A stretch of 64,000 bases of DNA from assembly GCA_018881555.1 (NCBI GenBank), contig JACAXG010000032.1, positions 2,678,837 to 2,742,836 of the forward strand. The letters are read 5' to 3'. Position numbers and translations under genes: made by a program. The notes below the pieces were generated by a model, which was not told the origin of the DNA, did not search any database, and worked only from the letters and a program-made list of their open reading frames with translations. Origin of the DNA: Amblyornis subalaris. Taxonomy: Eukaryota; Chordata; Aves; Passeriformes; Ptilonorhynchidae. Position 1 is the first letter of the stretch, and every line of letters starts with the position of its first letter. Shown one piece after another: positions 50,338-62,214 of this stretch.

Positions 50338-51118
50338 GCAAGAACGAAATATCTTCTTGTAAATTACAAATTATGTCANCTATATAACCTTCAGTGTTTT
50401 CTAAACCTGTGCTTCTGCATTTCTACTTAGAGTGGATACTTGGTTATTCTTGTTTGGTTTTGTTTATCTATTTTTGGAACTTTGACAACTCACAAAAATT
50501 CATTCTGAAAAGTAAGAAATAACCCTATACATATTTTATTACGTATACTGGGGGTTTTGTGCGAACTGTGAGTCCCTGTGTCTGGCTGGTTAATTGCTGC
50601 CATTCTGGCAGTGATTGATAGATAAATGGGCATTTTACCACACATTTTTCTGACAGTAAAGTGAGCTCTTGATCAACTGTTTGAACAACTTTGTGTGAAA
50701 CAACCTAAGAAAAATGGTCTCACATCCAGTCTTACTGAGAGATGCCAACACCTCCCATGGTAATTTTGCAAGTGCTAGGAGCAGTGAAAAGAAAGAGTTA
50801 ATAATCCTGCCACAGTGTACCTAAAAACAGGAATGGCTTTCCTAATGTATGCCATTTTGGGGTTGCTTGGATATCTCTAAACAGTCAGATTTCCCAGGCT
50901 TGGGCATAACTGTAACCTTTTCAGGTAGACTGAAAACAGTCAGGATCTGGTCCATTCTGAAGGGCTTTCATTAGTGGTAAAGTCAAGGCGGAAACTTGCC
51001 CTCCAGTATTTTTATTGACACTGTTCATTTTCCATGAATTCCTGATTTTTAATGTGGTTTTGTTGTTTGGTTCTTTTTTTAACTAAAGTGAGTGTATTCT
51101 GTACGCAGAACAAAGACC

Positions 51119-51227
51119 TTTGGCACTTGAGGATATGGTTTAATGGTGAACATGGTGGTGCTGAGTTGACAGATGGACTTCATGATCTTAAAGGTCTTTT
51201 CCAATCTTGATAACTCAATGGTTCTCT
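51119..51227 (+). mobile_element. CR1 LINE 3' end, plus strand, short
   Basis: GGCACTTGAGGATATGGTTTA is followed by ATGGTGGTGCTGAGTTG, TGATCTTAAAGGTCTTTTCC and a decayed tail (AATGGTTCTCTG). It matches the last ~110 bp of the CR1 type seen at 40268-40671. Confidence 0.88.
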
Positions 51228-53477
51228 GAACTAGGGTTCCTATAGCTGAACTAGAATGCATTGTTCAGACTCCACTGAACAGACTTATTCCAGCTGAAAT
51301 TTTGGATTTTACTACTTAGGAATGTCACCTTATCTCTTTTTATTCAGGTTTCTCTCAACTGGTTGAATAATATTCATCCATTCTTGGAACAAAACCAGTA
51401 GATTTTTTCTTCATTGAAATGTACTGATTAGTCAAAATTTAATGCTTTGTAAGAGGAGTTTATCAATTTTAACAAAATTATACATGAACAATTAAGAGAT
51501 CCATTTCATTTAGCTAAAACATTTCACTTCATTATGATATTATTGTCATAGATTGATAAACTTTAAATGTAATTCTTTTCGTCTTACGGAAAATTCTTCC
51601 TATCAGACCATTCTAATATTTAGTAATTTACTATTTATTTCCCTGTAACAATCACAGGAAATGTCTTGGTGTCTTCTGTTTCAAATTCGCATGAAAGAAA
51701 GTTCAAAATGTAGCATTTTTTGTAGATTTGATCTTCTGGGACTTTGAGATGTTGTGCTTTGAAAAGTAAGTTGGTGGAATAAAAGCAGGGCATAAGATAT
51801 TAAAAATAATCTTTATTCATGTTTCATTAAACAGACGGTAAGGCTCTCCTCATAGTCTCTGAGCTCCATTTATATCAGGATACACTTATAAACTCATTAG
51901 AAAACATTCTGTGCATGGTGAAAGTCCTTTGATTTCTTTACTAGAGACTCAGGTCACTCTAAATGCGATTACATGAAAATGCATAAGAGTACACCATCAC
52001 ATCAACCTCACTTATTTGGTTTTGACTCAGTAACAGTAAATTAGTATTCATGATGGACTCTCTTGACAAATAGGGTTATTATCAACACATGCTGTAAACA
52101 TAAATCAGGTGGATATCAATAAAATTGTATTTTTGTTCTAGTCTTGTTTACAGATCTTCCTTTGGAATGCTACATAAATACTCCAAGCGCTCGCAGGAAG
52201 CTTGCCACTCATGTTATTAGTTTTCTCTGGCTTAGAGCAGTGACACTGATCATTTTCTGACAATGTTTACCAACAACAAAGTTGTCCTATTGATCAAACT
52301 TTCTCTTTTTTACACTCCTTTATGTCCATGAATGCCTTACATCACTTTGCCTTGAGCCAAATGGAATTATAAACATGAAGCACACAGCAAATTATGTAAA
52401 TAACCATTACATTTATGGTTTGATGTCATGAATGACAGCAACAGATCACTGCAGGAATTTGAGAGAATCAGTACTTTTACATTTCAGGAGAAAATATTAA
52501 AAAGAAAAATAACTCAACCGCCCAAAACATTTGTAGTTTAAGTTAGTCTGTTATGAGCCCCTGAAGTCCGGATTGCTCAGTTTTAGGAGGCTGCACTCTG
52601 CCAGCCTCCGCATGCTGACTCACACTGAAGTCGTAGGGCATAATTATCACAGTGAATTATATCTGCAGAGAAATGCATTTTTTTGTCTGCAGTGCGAATA
52701 GGACAAAGAGTGAAAAGCAGAATCTGTCCCAGAGTGATTTGCAAAGCCTCAGATTGATTTCTTTTAAAGAGCCGCATCAGTCAGTTTGTGAAAAGCATAT
52801 GTCTAAAACTGCACTCTCAGCTAGCTTGAGGTTTTTCCTTCCATTATACTGACAACATTAGAGACTTTTATACTCCATGATGATTCCACTTTCTTTGCAA
52901 ACCATGCATTTATCACCCTGCCTTGGGATAGACTTCATCTAAGGCCATATTTAAAGAAATCTTAGTTTTTAGCAAGCAGTAAAATAAGAGGTTTGGACCT
53001 CCAGAATGGATTCCTAATTTATGGAATATGTATTTCTTTGAATAGTTTCTACTTTCTTTTATTTTTCTTCCCCTTTAAACAAAATTCTAAGTTTTGGGGA
53101 AGAAAATTTTGTCAGTGTCTTCACTTTTTTTCTTTTTGGCTTCAGTTCTGTGACTCATGAGACGTATACAGACAAGTAAGTGACCTTGCAAAGATACCAT
53201 AAATATTGTTATTTTAACTTAAAAATTTGATTTTTCCCTGAGATTTTTTCTGACACAAGCATCTTTTTTGGAGACTATTATATATGACTGTGACCTCATT
53301 TGCAAACATCCTAGTGGAGGACAGTCTGCAACAACATTTATAATTAATCACTTCAAAAATTTTTCATAGAACATGAACAGTTTTCTGAATTTGGACTTCA
53401 ACATGAAGTAGTTTACTGATAAGTTGATCTGCTTTATATATAATTTAAATTACCACTTGATCAATTTCGAAAAATAA
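51228..53477. other. Unique sequence, no gene recognised
   Basis: A stretch near 52560-52830 has more balanced composition and includes TGACTCA (52616-52622). It could be a conserved non-coding element, but this is unproven. Nothing else was recognised. Confidence 0.4.
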
Positions 53478-53800
53478 CAGAATCACAGAGTCACGGAATT
53501 GTTAGGGTTGGAAGGGACCTGTGGAGATCATCCTGTCCAAGCCCCTGTCAAGGCAGGCTCACCTAGAGCAGGTGATAGGGGAATGCGTCCCGGTGGATTT
53601 TGAATGTGTCCAGAGAAGGAGATTCCATGACTTCCCTGGGCAGCCTGTTCCAGTGCTCTGCCACTCTCAGACCCACCCATCATCTTTGTGGCCTCCACTG
53701 GCCCCTCTCCAGTAGCTCCTTGTGGAGAACAGAACTGAACCCAATACTCAAAATATGGTCTCACTGGGGTCGAGTAGAGAGGGAGAATCACCTTCTGATG
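53478..53800 (-). mobile_element. CR1 LINE fragment, minus strand, internally deleted
   Basis: It opens with AGAATCACAGAGTCACGGAAT and TTGGAAGGGACCTGTGGAGA. It continues through GGGCAGCCTGTTCCAGTGCTC, then jumps after CTGCCACTCTCAGA to CATCTTTGTGGCCTCCACTGG and ends with GGGAGAATCACC. CR1 sequence normally present between these two parts is missing, so there is an internal deletion of part of the ORF2 end. Confidence 0.93.
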
Positions 53801-53831
53801 TTCCTATGTTAATTTATTTTTTGCTTGCTAC

Positions 53832-53863
53832 ATAGATAGATAGATAGACAAGCAGACAAATAG
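53832..53863. repeat. (ATAG)n microsatellite
   Basis: About four ATAG/TAGA units degrade into AGACAAGCAGACAAATAGAC. Confidence 0.75.
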
Positions 53864-55363
53864 ACCTAATTTTTCTCTCTTCTTCATCTTACAAAAAAAT
53901 TATGATTAAAAAAATCCTAATTCTATACATCCCTTAAATATGACGCTGACTCTCTCTTGAACAGAAAGGAAAAGCTAAACTGGAGCATTAAATAAGAATG
54001 ACTTAGGAACACAGCTCATTGGGATTTATCTTAAGAGGATACAAAAATAAGTCAATATTATACTGTATAAAATAAGATGATATTTCAGCCAAAAAAAAAA
54101 AAAAAAGCTACCTCAGCAAAACAAGTCATTTTAAGCTTCAGAACTTTGTGCTGCCTCAGAACTGAGAGAGGTCCAAAACCAGAACTTCTATTTGAAATAC
54201 TGAGAGATACAAGTAAATAAATACATGGAGGTCAGCATTCATTTTGCAAAACTGTTAATGGACTGTTTACTGGAGTATCTGAGACAGCAATATGTTATGA
54301 AGCTTGAAATGTCTCAGAATGTATTTCTGACCGGACTGTGCTTTCTGATAGGAAATCTGCTTTGCCTCCCCCTTACTATGCTTAGTCTGTGGCACTGTGA
54401 TTTTTTATCAAGCAGTTTGACTACAGATGGAAACAGTTCCTAAGTGCTTAACTGCTGCACTTTTAAGGAAAATAGGGTTAAATTGTCCCTTTGGGGCACA
54501 GTCATACTCCTTCCCACTCAATATGTGGGATAAGCTATTATGTAGCTCTCACTTCTCTGAGCACAAGATTTGGAGATGTGTTTATATTGAAACTTCTTTC
54601 CCAATTCTGTTTAATTTGCAGGGTATCACTCTTCTAGCTATGTTTTAAAACTGTAGTATATTTTATAACATTTCAGAGAACCATATTCTTTCTCTGCAGC
54701 GCTAGTTCTAGGTTGGAGGACTTGGGTTACAGTGGGGAGAAAAGTCATGCAGAAGACACTGGAAAGAAAGTTCAGGGATACTTAGCTGCTGGGAATGACT
54801 GTCACAGAGTCTTTCAGGTGATCCTGCTGGGATGCTGAGAAGATTAGCAGTCACAGAGCCTCCACCTTGGCCCTTTCCAGCCTCAAAAATTGTCACTTCT
54901 TTTTTTTTTTCTGCTACCAGATCCATCAATGCTGTTCCTGAGTCCAATCTCACAACATATCTGGACTCACTAAAACACCCAGAGATTTTAGCACTGTGCT
55001 GTACAGCACTCCCAGATATGGGAGCACAGCACAGGGAAACCACAGGGACCTTGCTCAGAGACAGAGAGAAAGTTTTGTTTTGAATTTAATCAGTTCTCAG
55101 ACCACCACAGATGTAGGCATGTGTAGTAGAGCCCCTGCTCTGAGCCAGGACATAGATCAGTGCAAAGAAATTTTAGAGAGGGTCTGTGCAAACAGGAGAG
55201 CCACAGAGCAAGGTGGGAGAGGGGAGTGAAGCCTCCTTACTCAGGATGTTGCCACACTTGAGTCTCTGTTCAATACGTTGCAGCTGCACATTGGGCATGA
55301 TTCTTGAGCAGTCCAGTCTAGATTTAACTGCAGAATACACCAAAGTGATCTTATTTATAAAGT
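53864..55363. other. Unique sequence; right half GC-richer and unexplained
   Basis: It contains a run of sixteen A at 54091-54106. From about 54690 to 55363 the sequence is richer in G and C than its surroundings and has several overlapping open frames on both strands, up to 111 codons on the minus strand (54708-55043). I recognise no domain. It adjoins the LTR at 55364 but does not look like a polypurine tract or an internal retroviral region. Confidence 0.4.
54091..54106. repeat. Poly-A run
   Basis: Sixteen consecutive A. No retrotransposon body was recognised on either side. Confidence 0.9.
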
Positions 55364-56325
55364 TGTATTGGGTTTGTGTGGTGAGGTTTTGGCAGCAGTG
55401 ATCTACAGTCTCCAGTGGTGGTTTCTCAGAGAAGCTGCCAGAAGCTTGCCCCGTGTCTGGTAGAGCCAAAGCAAGACCTCTGAGAGGGACTTGCTGCTGG
55501 TCAAGGTTAAGCCCATCAGCAACGGTGACAATGTATTTAAGAAGGGGGAAAAAGAACCCCACCCTGTGCAACACCAGCATCAGTCAGAAGAGAGGAGTGA
55601 GATTATGTGAGAGCAATAACTCTGCAGACAGCCAGGCCAGCGGAGAAGGAGGGACGGGAGGTGCTCCAGGCTCCAGAGCACAGATTCCCCTGCAGGCCTT
55701 GGTTAAAACCATGGGGTTTAACCCCATGGGCAGCTGTGCCCCTGCAGCCCATGGATGTCCATGGGGGAGAAGATATCCACTTGCAGCCTATGGAGTGCCC
55801 CACACTGGAGAAAATGGATGCCTGAAGTAGGCTGTAACCCTGTGGGAAGCCTGTGCTGCAACAGGCTCCTGACAGGATCTGTGGCCCTGTGGAGAGAGGA
55901 GACTACCCTGGAGCAGGTTTGCTGGCAAGATCTGTGACCTTGTGGGGGACCAATGCTGGAGCAGCCTGTTCCTAAAGGACTGCATCCCATGGAAGGGTCC
56001 CACACTGGAGCAGGGGAAGAGTGTGAGGAGTCCTTACGCTGAGGAGGAAAGAGCAGGAAAGACAATGTGTACTGAACTGACCACAGCCCCTATTTCCCAT
56101 CCTCTTTTAGGGTTTAGTTCTTATTTCTCATTACCTAATTAAACTAATTTCCCCAAGTCGAGCCTGTTTTGCCCATGACACTCACTGGTGAGTGATCTCT
56201 CCTGCCCTTATCTCAACCCACGAGTCTTTCACTATATCTTCTCTCCCCTGCCCAGCTGAGGCAGGCATTGACAGAGAGGCTTTGGAGGGCACCTGGCTTC
56301 CAGTCAGAGTCAACCCACCACAACA
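55364..56325 (+). mobile_element. Solo LTR of an avian endogenous retrovirus, plus strand
   Basis: The block follows a common avian LTR from end to end. It starts TGTATTGGGTTTGTGTGG, has CAGAAGCTTGCCCCGTGTCTG, a TATA-like TATTTAAG at 55534-55541, a decayed tandem-repeat zone at about 55735-56010, CCCCAAGTCGAGCCTG, GGTGAGTGATCTCTCC and the end AGAGTCAACCCACCACAACA. The promoter-like box precedes a degraded polyadenylation region (CTAATTAAAC, 56136-56145), which sets the plus orientation. I cannot see a clean target-site duplication. No gag, pol or env sequence is attached. All open frames inside are incidental. Confidence 0.88.
55735..56010 (+). repeat. Degenerate tandem repeats inside the LTR
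   Basis: Related units recur with motifs such as CTGGAGCAG or CTGGAGAA and CCTGTGG or CCCATGG, spaced a few tens of bases apart. It is an internal minisatellite-like zone known from this LTR type, here eroded to a few unequal units. Confidence 0.7.
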
Positions 56326-59300
56326 ATATAATCATAAATCATAGGGTTTATATTAGCAGACAGTGCAGTATTTTAACTGCCTTCCAATTTATTGGAGTTG
56401 CTATGTGACCTAAAAAGTATCTGCCAATGTCAAGGAGTGGCAGGAGAGTGCAAAAACAACCCCAACACGAGTGGGTGCCCCTGGATGAACAGACCTGTGT
56501 GTGCTCAGCTCAGGGCCCTGATGAGCCGATTGTCTCTGATCAGGGGATTAAGTTAAGCTCTGCTGCTGTGTGTTTGAGTTGTTAGATTCCGTGTTCTGAC
56601 AAATCTCTTGATTTCTATGAGCTGGCACCCAAAAAAAGAGAAGATCTTTAGTTACACTTTACCTCTTACATCAGCCTGTGTGGAATAAGTGGAGAAGTTC
56701 TTGCCAGTTTGTACCTAAACACAGAGAGTTGCACTGTGAGTTAGCATATTTGGAGAAAGACATTAAACAGGAGGATTTCTAAAATAGTTTTTTTAATTAT
56801 TATTAAAAGTGCAGTTTCTAAAATTTTAATTATTTGTACTGGTTCACATTTCTCTAGTCACTATATTGTACTTAATTAAATAAAGAAATCGAGTTTTATG
56901 TTTCCTCAATACTGACATTCGGCTATTTAATCTTTGTCAAGAAGTAGAAAAGAGGCTACTATTTTTCATGTAAATTATAATGTAGGAGGATTAGCTAAAT
57001 GCATATTGGCTTTGTATTTTACCTTCNTTTTTTTTTCTTTTCTTTTTTTACTCTGATACTTTGTTAAACCATTTTGTTAACTGCTTGAATCTCCTTGTAG
57101 GGCTTAGTGAATATTTTTGTGCACAATTTATCCACTTAGACTGCAGCTTTGGTGTAACTGCAACTATTCACAACAAATTCAGCAATTGATTTGAATCTAA
57201 AAATGGGAAATATATTAATATTTACAATAGCACTTATATTACAAAAAAAACCCCAGAAATATTGTCCTGGATGAGGTCTAGTATGTTCCTATGTCCCTCC
57301 AGACTTTGCAATTGCTATTAGATGCTAACATTTTTATGTGTCTTATGCATCTACTAAAAACGGATTTTGAAATACTCCTTAGTGTTTTCTAACAGATTAG
57401 TCCTGACTGGAAAATAACAAAAGCCAGAAAGTAAGATAGAGATGTACAGAGAGCATTGCCAGTGTCCCTCTTCCTTTCAAAAACAGCGATCTTGGGTTTT
57501 ATTTCTGGAAAGTCTTGAGAAAACCAAATTCTAGTCTACCCGGAAGAAAATAAAGCCTTAGCAGTTGGCCAACAGAAATGGAATCCAGTGAAATGGGGTC
57601 TAATGAAAGAATTTCTTCTGATTTCAGCTTTAACAAGAACATTATATATCTGGGCAAGGCACATCAATCAGACACCCAACGCATTAACAACACTAGGGGT
57701 ATCACCATAATCCAACCAATGTGAATTTTTCAGCCTCTTACCTGAAATGGTTCAAAAGGACAGGTGCAAAGTACCCCTCCACATATATGTTATGGAGGAT
57801 GCTTAAAATTTATTTCCAATTGTGCCAGGAGTGTTTTTCACATAATCTACTGTTTATCCAACTAATCAAAAAATAAAAAAAAATCCATCAGTTGCTCACA
57901 TTGATCTCTAAAAGGGTTAATATTTACACAGGAATTAGCAGTTTCTACTCTGAACATTGTAAGCTGGAGACTGGCACTTCTATTTCTGCCTTTAAAAGTT
58001 ACCCCCTGGATCCAAAACTCTGAGAAAATTTTGTACCAGTGTTACCAAAATGCAGAGCCATGAGGCCTCTGTGAGGTACTTACGGGCTCATAACTGACTG
58101 TCCCTCACTCTGTCCTTCTGTTCTGCTTGGACAATGATCATGACAAAAGTCAGAAATCTGATAGGAGGGCTATTTCTTGAGCCAGCTGAAGTTTTTCATA
58201 TTTTCAAGTAATAGGATCATTAGGGATGATATTCAAGGATATAGAGAGGTAAGTTTTAGGGAGAGGAAGGATCTTTTATTAACTCAACTTTATAGTTTCA
58301 AAACCAGACATGCTTCAGGCATACAAACCTTTTTCTTGTGCCCTGGAAACTGGTGTCTTTTTATAACTGTATCAGCCAGTTTAATAAAAGATATTGCTTC
58401 TCCCTACAAACCTTGTCTTTCAGATTTTAAGACACATTAAAGTGAGTTCTGCCCTGCTATGAGCATTTCACAAAATTATTTCAAAGCAATAGTCAGCAAA
58501 ATGCTCTAACTTCAGCAATTGATATAGACACACAAAAATGTTGACTTCACATTCCTTTATATCTTTAGCCTCCACATTCCTACTTTATCCTCTTCATGCC
58601 TACTTTCATCCTTCTCTTCTGCTGCCTTTACAAAGTGGGAGTACTAATTGCATCATCTCTCCATCTTATTGATACAGATTAAACCCAGCGGTGGTAAGTC
58701 NAGTGAACTCAGTGGGATCTTTCTTAACAATTTCTGCAAATTAAATAATACTTGTTCCTGTACATTATATCAGTAGTTGCACTTCACACACATTTACCTA
58801 TTTCCATGCTTTTTATTTAGACATACTTCAAATATATATTTTTTAAAACTACCATCAGAAATATTTTAAAATGTCACATAAAAATAGGCCTGAAAAATAT
58901 CAATGGGAGAAATGTCATGAGCCATCAAGCTTAATTTTTTTCTGAAGTAATAATAATTCCATAATACTTTTCCTCTCTTCTTAACCTATATTCTGCTATT
59001 TCTCTCCAACTCATTGTACTATTCCTGTCCCATGATTCTCACTTGTCCTAATTATATTTATTACTTATAGCTGGAAAATAATTATAAGTCAAGTATGTGG
59101 GAAAATTTTAATTAATGCTAATTTTACATTTAGATTTTGTCTGTGTACACATATATAAATAATTATATGCTGTTCTGGAGTTATAGAATTTTTTAGCCCA
59201 AAAGTAAAAATACCCAAAGTCCCAGTCTGGGATTAAAGCATCAGCTTGGACAGCTGGAAGGTGAACATTGCACCATTTAAAAATTGGAAAATTCAACATA

Positions 59301-60682
59301 TCACTGGGAAGGGCAGACGGGAGAGAAAGTTCAGTGGTCTGGTGCCTGTCACAGGAGCTATGCTCTTGGTTTTATAAAGTGTCTAAATAGCAATTGCCAA
59401 AGATGCAACGAGAATGTTCTCCTTTTGGGAGCCTTGCTTGGTAGGAGATGGTAAACTGAGGTGCTTTTCTTTCCCACAAGACTGTCCCTTGTCTGTGTCC
59501 CTGCTCCATCATGCACTGTCCTTTACAGAGCCAATGACTCCCCAGCTGTACTGGGAACAGAGATGGGGCTCCTCTACCTCATGGCACAGATGCTTTGGCA
59601 CTCTACAGGGTTACCCTTTGTGCTTCTGTGCCTCAGTCTGGTCTTTTCTTCCATGGTATTCAGTGACCAAAGGTAGGATTCATCTAATCACATGTGATTA
59701 GATGTAGGAACCTACTATGGGATGGTTATTTAGACTCTTTATCAAAGAGAACAGGACACGTCAAAGCTGAAATTTATCTTAATCTAGAACTGAGATTTGA
59801 TAGGGAATCTGATGAATTGCATCCTAAAAGTGCCTTTTCCTCACCACTGTCTGTAGTGGGCACTTGGGTTGACTGTCTTGTGGACAGATACCTTCAATCT
59901 AACTGCGTAGCTAGATATATAGATGGATGGTACATCTCAAATGTACTAGGTCAGGGGATATTTCCTTGAAATGTTCTGGAAGTCACTCTTCAATTTTGCC
60001 TAAGCAGGATTTTAAGCTCATAAGTGCTCTATTTGTTCTGGTTTTACCTAACTGACCTCTTTACATGCTTCTGAAAATCTGTGCAGGATTCTGTCCTCAC
60101 CTTTGAAATTTAGTTCCTAAGACCTGAAGTCCAATTCTAAACTGTTTCTAAACTCCTAAGTTTCTAGTGAAAATGTTAGTCCTGCAAATTACATCTATAT
60201 AACATTATTTTGCAGATAAGTTACTAAGTGCTCCAAGCCTGTCTCATAGAAATGAATTTATCTACCTTCCAATAAAAAGGGGACATCTAAAAACTGAATG
60301 CTGATTAATTCTCAGCTATGCTTAACAACACTCTTTCTGCTTGTCTTTCTTCAAAAGACCTTGTTTGCACAAAGATCTTTCTTTAGAAAGACTTTTAAAC
60401 CTTTGTTACAACTGAGAAAATTAAATTAATCAATCTATATTTAAAACATGGATAGTCAAAGTGAATGAAAATGTATTACTGTAAAATTTTCTGGAATATT
60501 ATAAAAACAAAAATTGTATTAACATTCTGAGATTGGATAATATATGGCAAATAAAAGGTCACAAGAGTATTCTGGTTTTCACTTTTCTAATTTTAGAATA
60601 ATGGTATTCAAGTTTTGCAAAATTTTAAATAGAACTAACTTTTAAACTAGCTTTCTATAATTCTGATTGACAAAGAGATTTA
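56326..60682. other. AT-rich unique sequence, no gene recognised
   Basis: A T-rich run lies around 57027-57050. A GC-richer patch at 59410-59690 carries overlapping plus frames (59414-59701, 59461-59676) with no recognisable domain. It ends at a perfect palindrome at 59681-59704. Confidence 0.4.
59681..59704. repeat. Perfect 24-bp palindrome
   Basis: CATCTAATCACA is followed immediately by its exact reverse complement TGTGATTAGATG. The centre CACATGTG is an E-box octamer, and each arm holds a CTAATC/GATTAG site of the kind bound by K50-type homeodomains. Symmetry stops at the flanking bases. It may be a dimer-binding site; this is inference. Confidence 0.9.
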
Positions 60683-60858
60683 ATCATAGAATTATAGAAT
60701 GGTTTTTGCTGGAAGGGACCTTAAAGATCATCTAGTTACAACCCCCTTCTTACATGGACAGGGACACCTTCCACTAGACCAGGCTACTCAGAGCCCACTA
60801 CTACAGTGTTGAACACTTCCTGGGATGGGGAGTCCACAACTTCTCTGGGCAACATGTA
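60683..60858 (-). mobile_element. CR1 LINE 3' fragment, minus strand
   Basis: AATCATAGAATTATAGAATGG begins it, followed by GGAAGGGACCTTAAAGATCAT, CAGGGACACCTTCCACTAGAC and GTTGAACACTTCCTGGGATGG. It ends near CTCTGGGCAACATGTACC. About 175 bp of the CR1 3' end are present. Confidence 0.94.
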
Positions 60859-61583
60859 CCTAAAGTTGAATAAAAATATTCATTATTAAAAATAACTATG
60901 CTTGTTTCATTGTAATGCTAAACAAATACATATATTTACACTAAACAAAGAAAAGCTTTTAGAACACCTTTCAAATTGAAAAAAAGAAATCTTGTGGAAC
61001 TGCATAATTGATAGCAATTTCGTTATTTTTGCCTGAAGACTGTTATTGTGAGAAGAACAATTTCTGTAGCCTGGTTTTGCCATCCCAAAAGTACTAAAAA
61101 GGGGGAATTCCATCTCAGGAAAATTGGAAATTTCCTTCCTCTTTTCTCTCCTGCTCCTAGACTGCAGTAGCTTACTCCCAGGGTGTGCTACCAACCTCAT
61201 TTCTGTTGCAGCAACACAGAAGCGGATGAGGCAGCATCAGGGTAGGTGACACTCAGCTGCTGTGTGGCTCAGAGGCACCAGGATCTGTGGGTTTTAGAGG
61301 TTAGGAAAAGCATTAGAGAAGTGCTGGGGGAGAACAGAGTATCAGCCACAGATTAGAAACACATGAAGCATCATGCACAAGGCTGACTGTGGCTCAGCAT
61401 CAGTACTGTGACTGGGAAGAAAAGGCTATGGCAGCAACTGGGTGTACTGGTAGACCTGCAGTGCTTACTACAGGAGCTGAATCACAGACCTGGAAATTTT
61501 GTAATTGTCCCTGACTGAAACTCCCATCAATCAGTAGCAGAAATATCATATGAACTTGTGTGTATTTTCTGCTTGCAATTGAA

Positions 61584-61782
61584 AATAATGTATTTATCCT
61601 ATTCCATTAGTGTATTTTAATAAGCATTGCTTTGGGACAGTATGCCTGCCAATTTATGTTTATGAGACTGTCAACAGAATTTACATGCCTAAGAAAATAT
61701 GATACAACATTGCCAAAGCAGGGACTGCCTGTCAAATNAGGTTGTCATGGAGAAATGAGACACAGGAAAGCTCATACATAAA
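61584..61782 (+). repeat. Diverged direct repeat, copy A
   Basis: It aligns with 63489-63685 in the same orientation. In the 99 positions starting ATTCCATTAG I count seven differences. Beyond that the match needs a small gap and weakens. The shared core includes GGGACAGTATGC, GCCAATTTATGTTTATGAG and TTTACATGCCTA. I do not recognise a repeat family. Confidence 0.9.
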
Positions 61783-62040
61783 GTGGCACATGGAGAATGC
61801 CAGGGACTTTTTATTCCCCCTGTTGAGCCCAATAAATATTTATTTCAGTAAGGGAAGGGGTAAGAAAATAATGAAATTATGAGCCATATTGTGCAGTCAT
61901 TTTTATTTAGGAGAACTTTTCATTGAAACTGGCCCGATATAAAATTGCACCAGTAAAGTTCTTGCATTCTGTACTGTGCATCCAGAAACAAATTTTTGAA
62001 GTTTAAATTTTGCCTGGCAGTCCCCTGGCCTGCCTTGAAA

Positions 62041-62214
62041 ATGAGCAAGTCAAGAGTAAAGGTCATTTCTGGAATGTGCCTTTGGGCTGGCTTGCTGCTG
62101 ACCACTGGAGTGGCTCTCTGGAGTCTTTGGGAGCTGATATTAATTAGACAGCTCCAGACAGCAGTCAGCACTCAGACTGGTGCTAAAGTGGCTCGAGAAT
62201 TTGAAGGTATTTAA
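62041..62214 (+). other. Small open frame (57 codons) with a predicted membrane segment
   Basis: An ATG in good initiation context (GAAAATGAG) starts a frame reading MSKSRVKVISGMCLW, then AGLLLTTGVALWSLW, ending in KVAREFEGI and TAA. Residues ~9-31 are hydrophobic after a basic N-terminus, as in a type II or signal-anchor protein. The sequence GAAG|GTATTT near the end could also act as a splice donor. I recognise no family. Chance is likely for an open frame this short. Confidence 0.12.

Larger units (their letters stand above)
45576..51118. other. AT-rich unique sequence with short microsatellites
   Basis: A 101-codon minus frame at 46058-46363 has no recognisable domain. A stretch near 49690-50150 has the more even base composition of a possible conserved non-coding element (see findings). 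An ATT run at 49231-49252 and an AATA run at 50310-50337 are the only repeats I can name. Confidence 0.4.

Noticed and set aside
55173..56142. Many overlapping frames on both strands
   Set aside because: They lie in the LTR and its tandem-repeat zone; GC-rich sequence lowers stop density and gives spurious frames.
59414..59701. 95-codon and overlapping 71-codon plus frames considered as exons
   Set aside because: Two frames are open at once, no convincing splice pair was found, and no domain was recognised.
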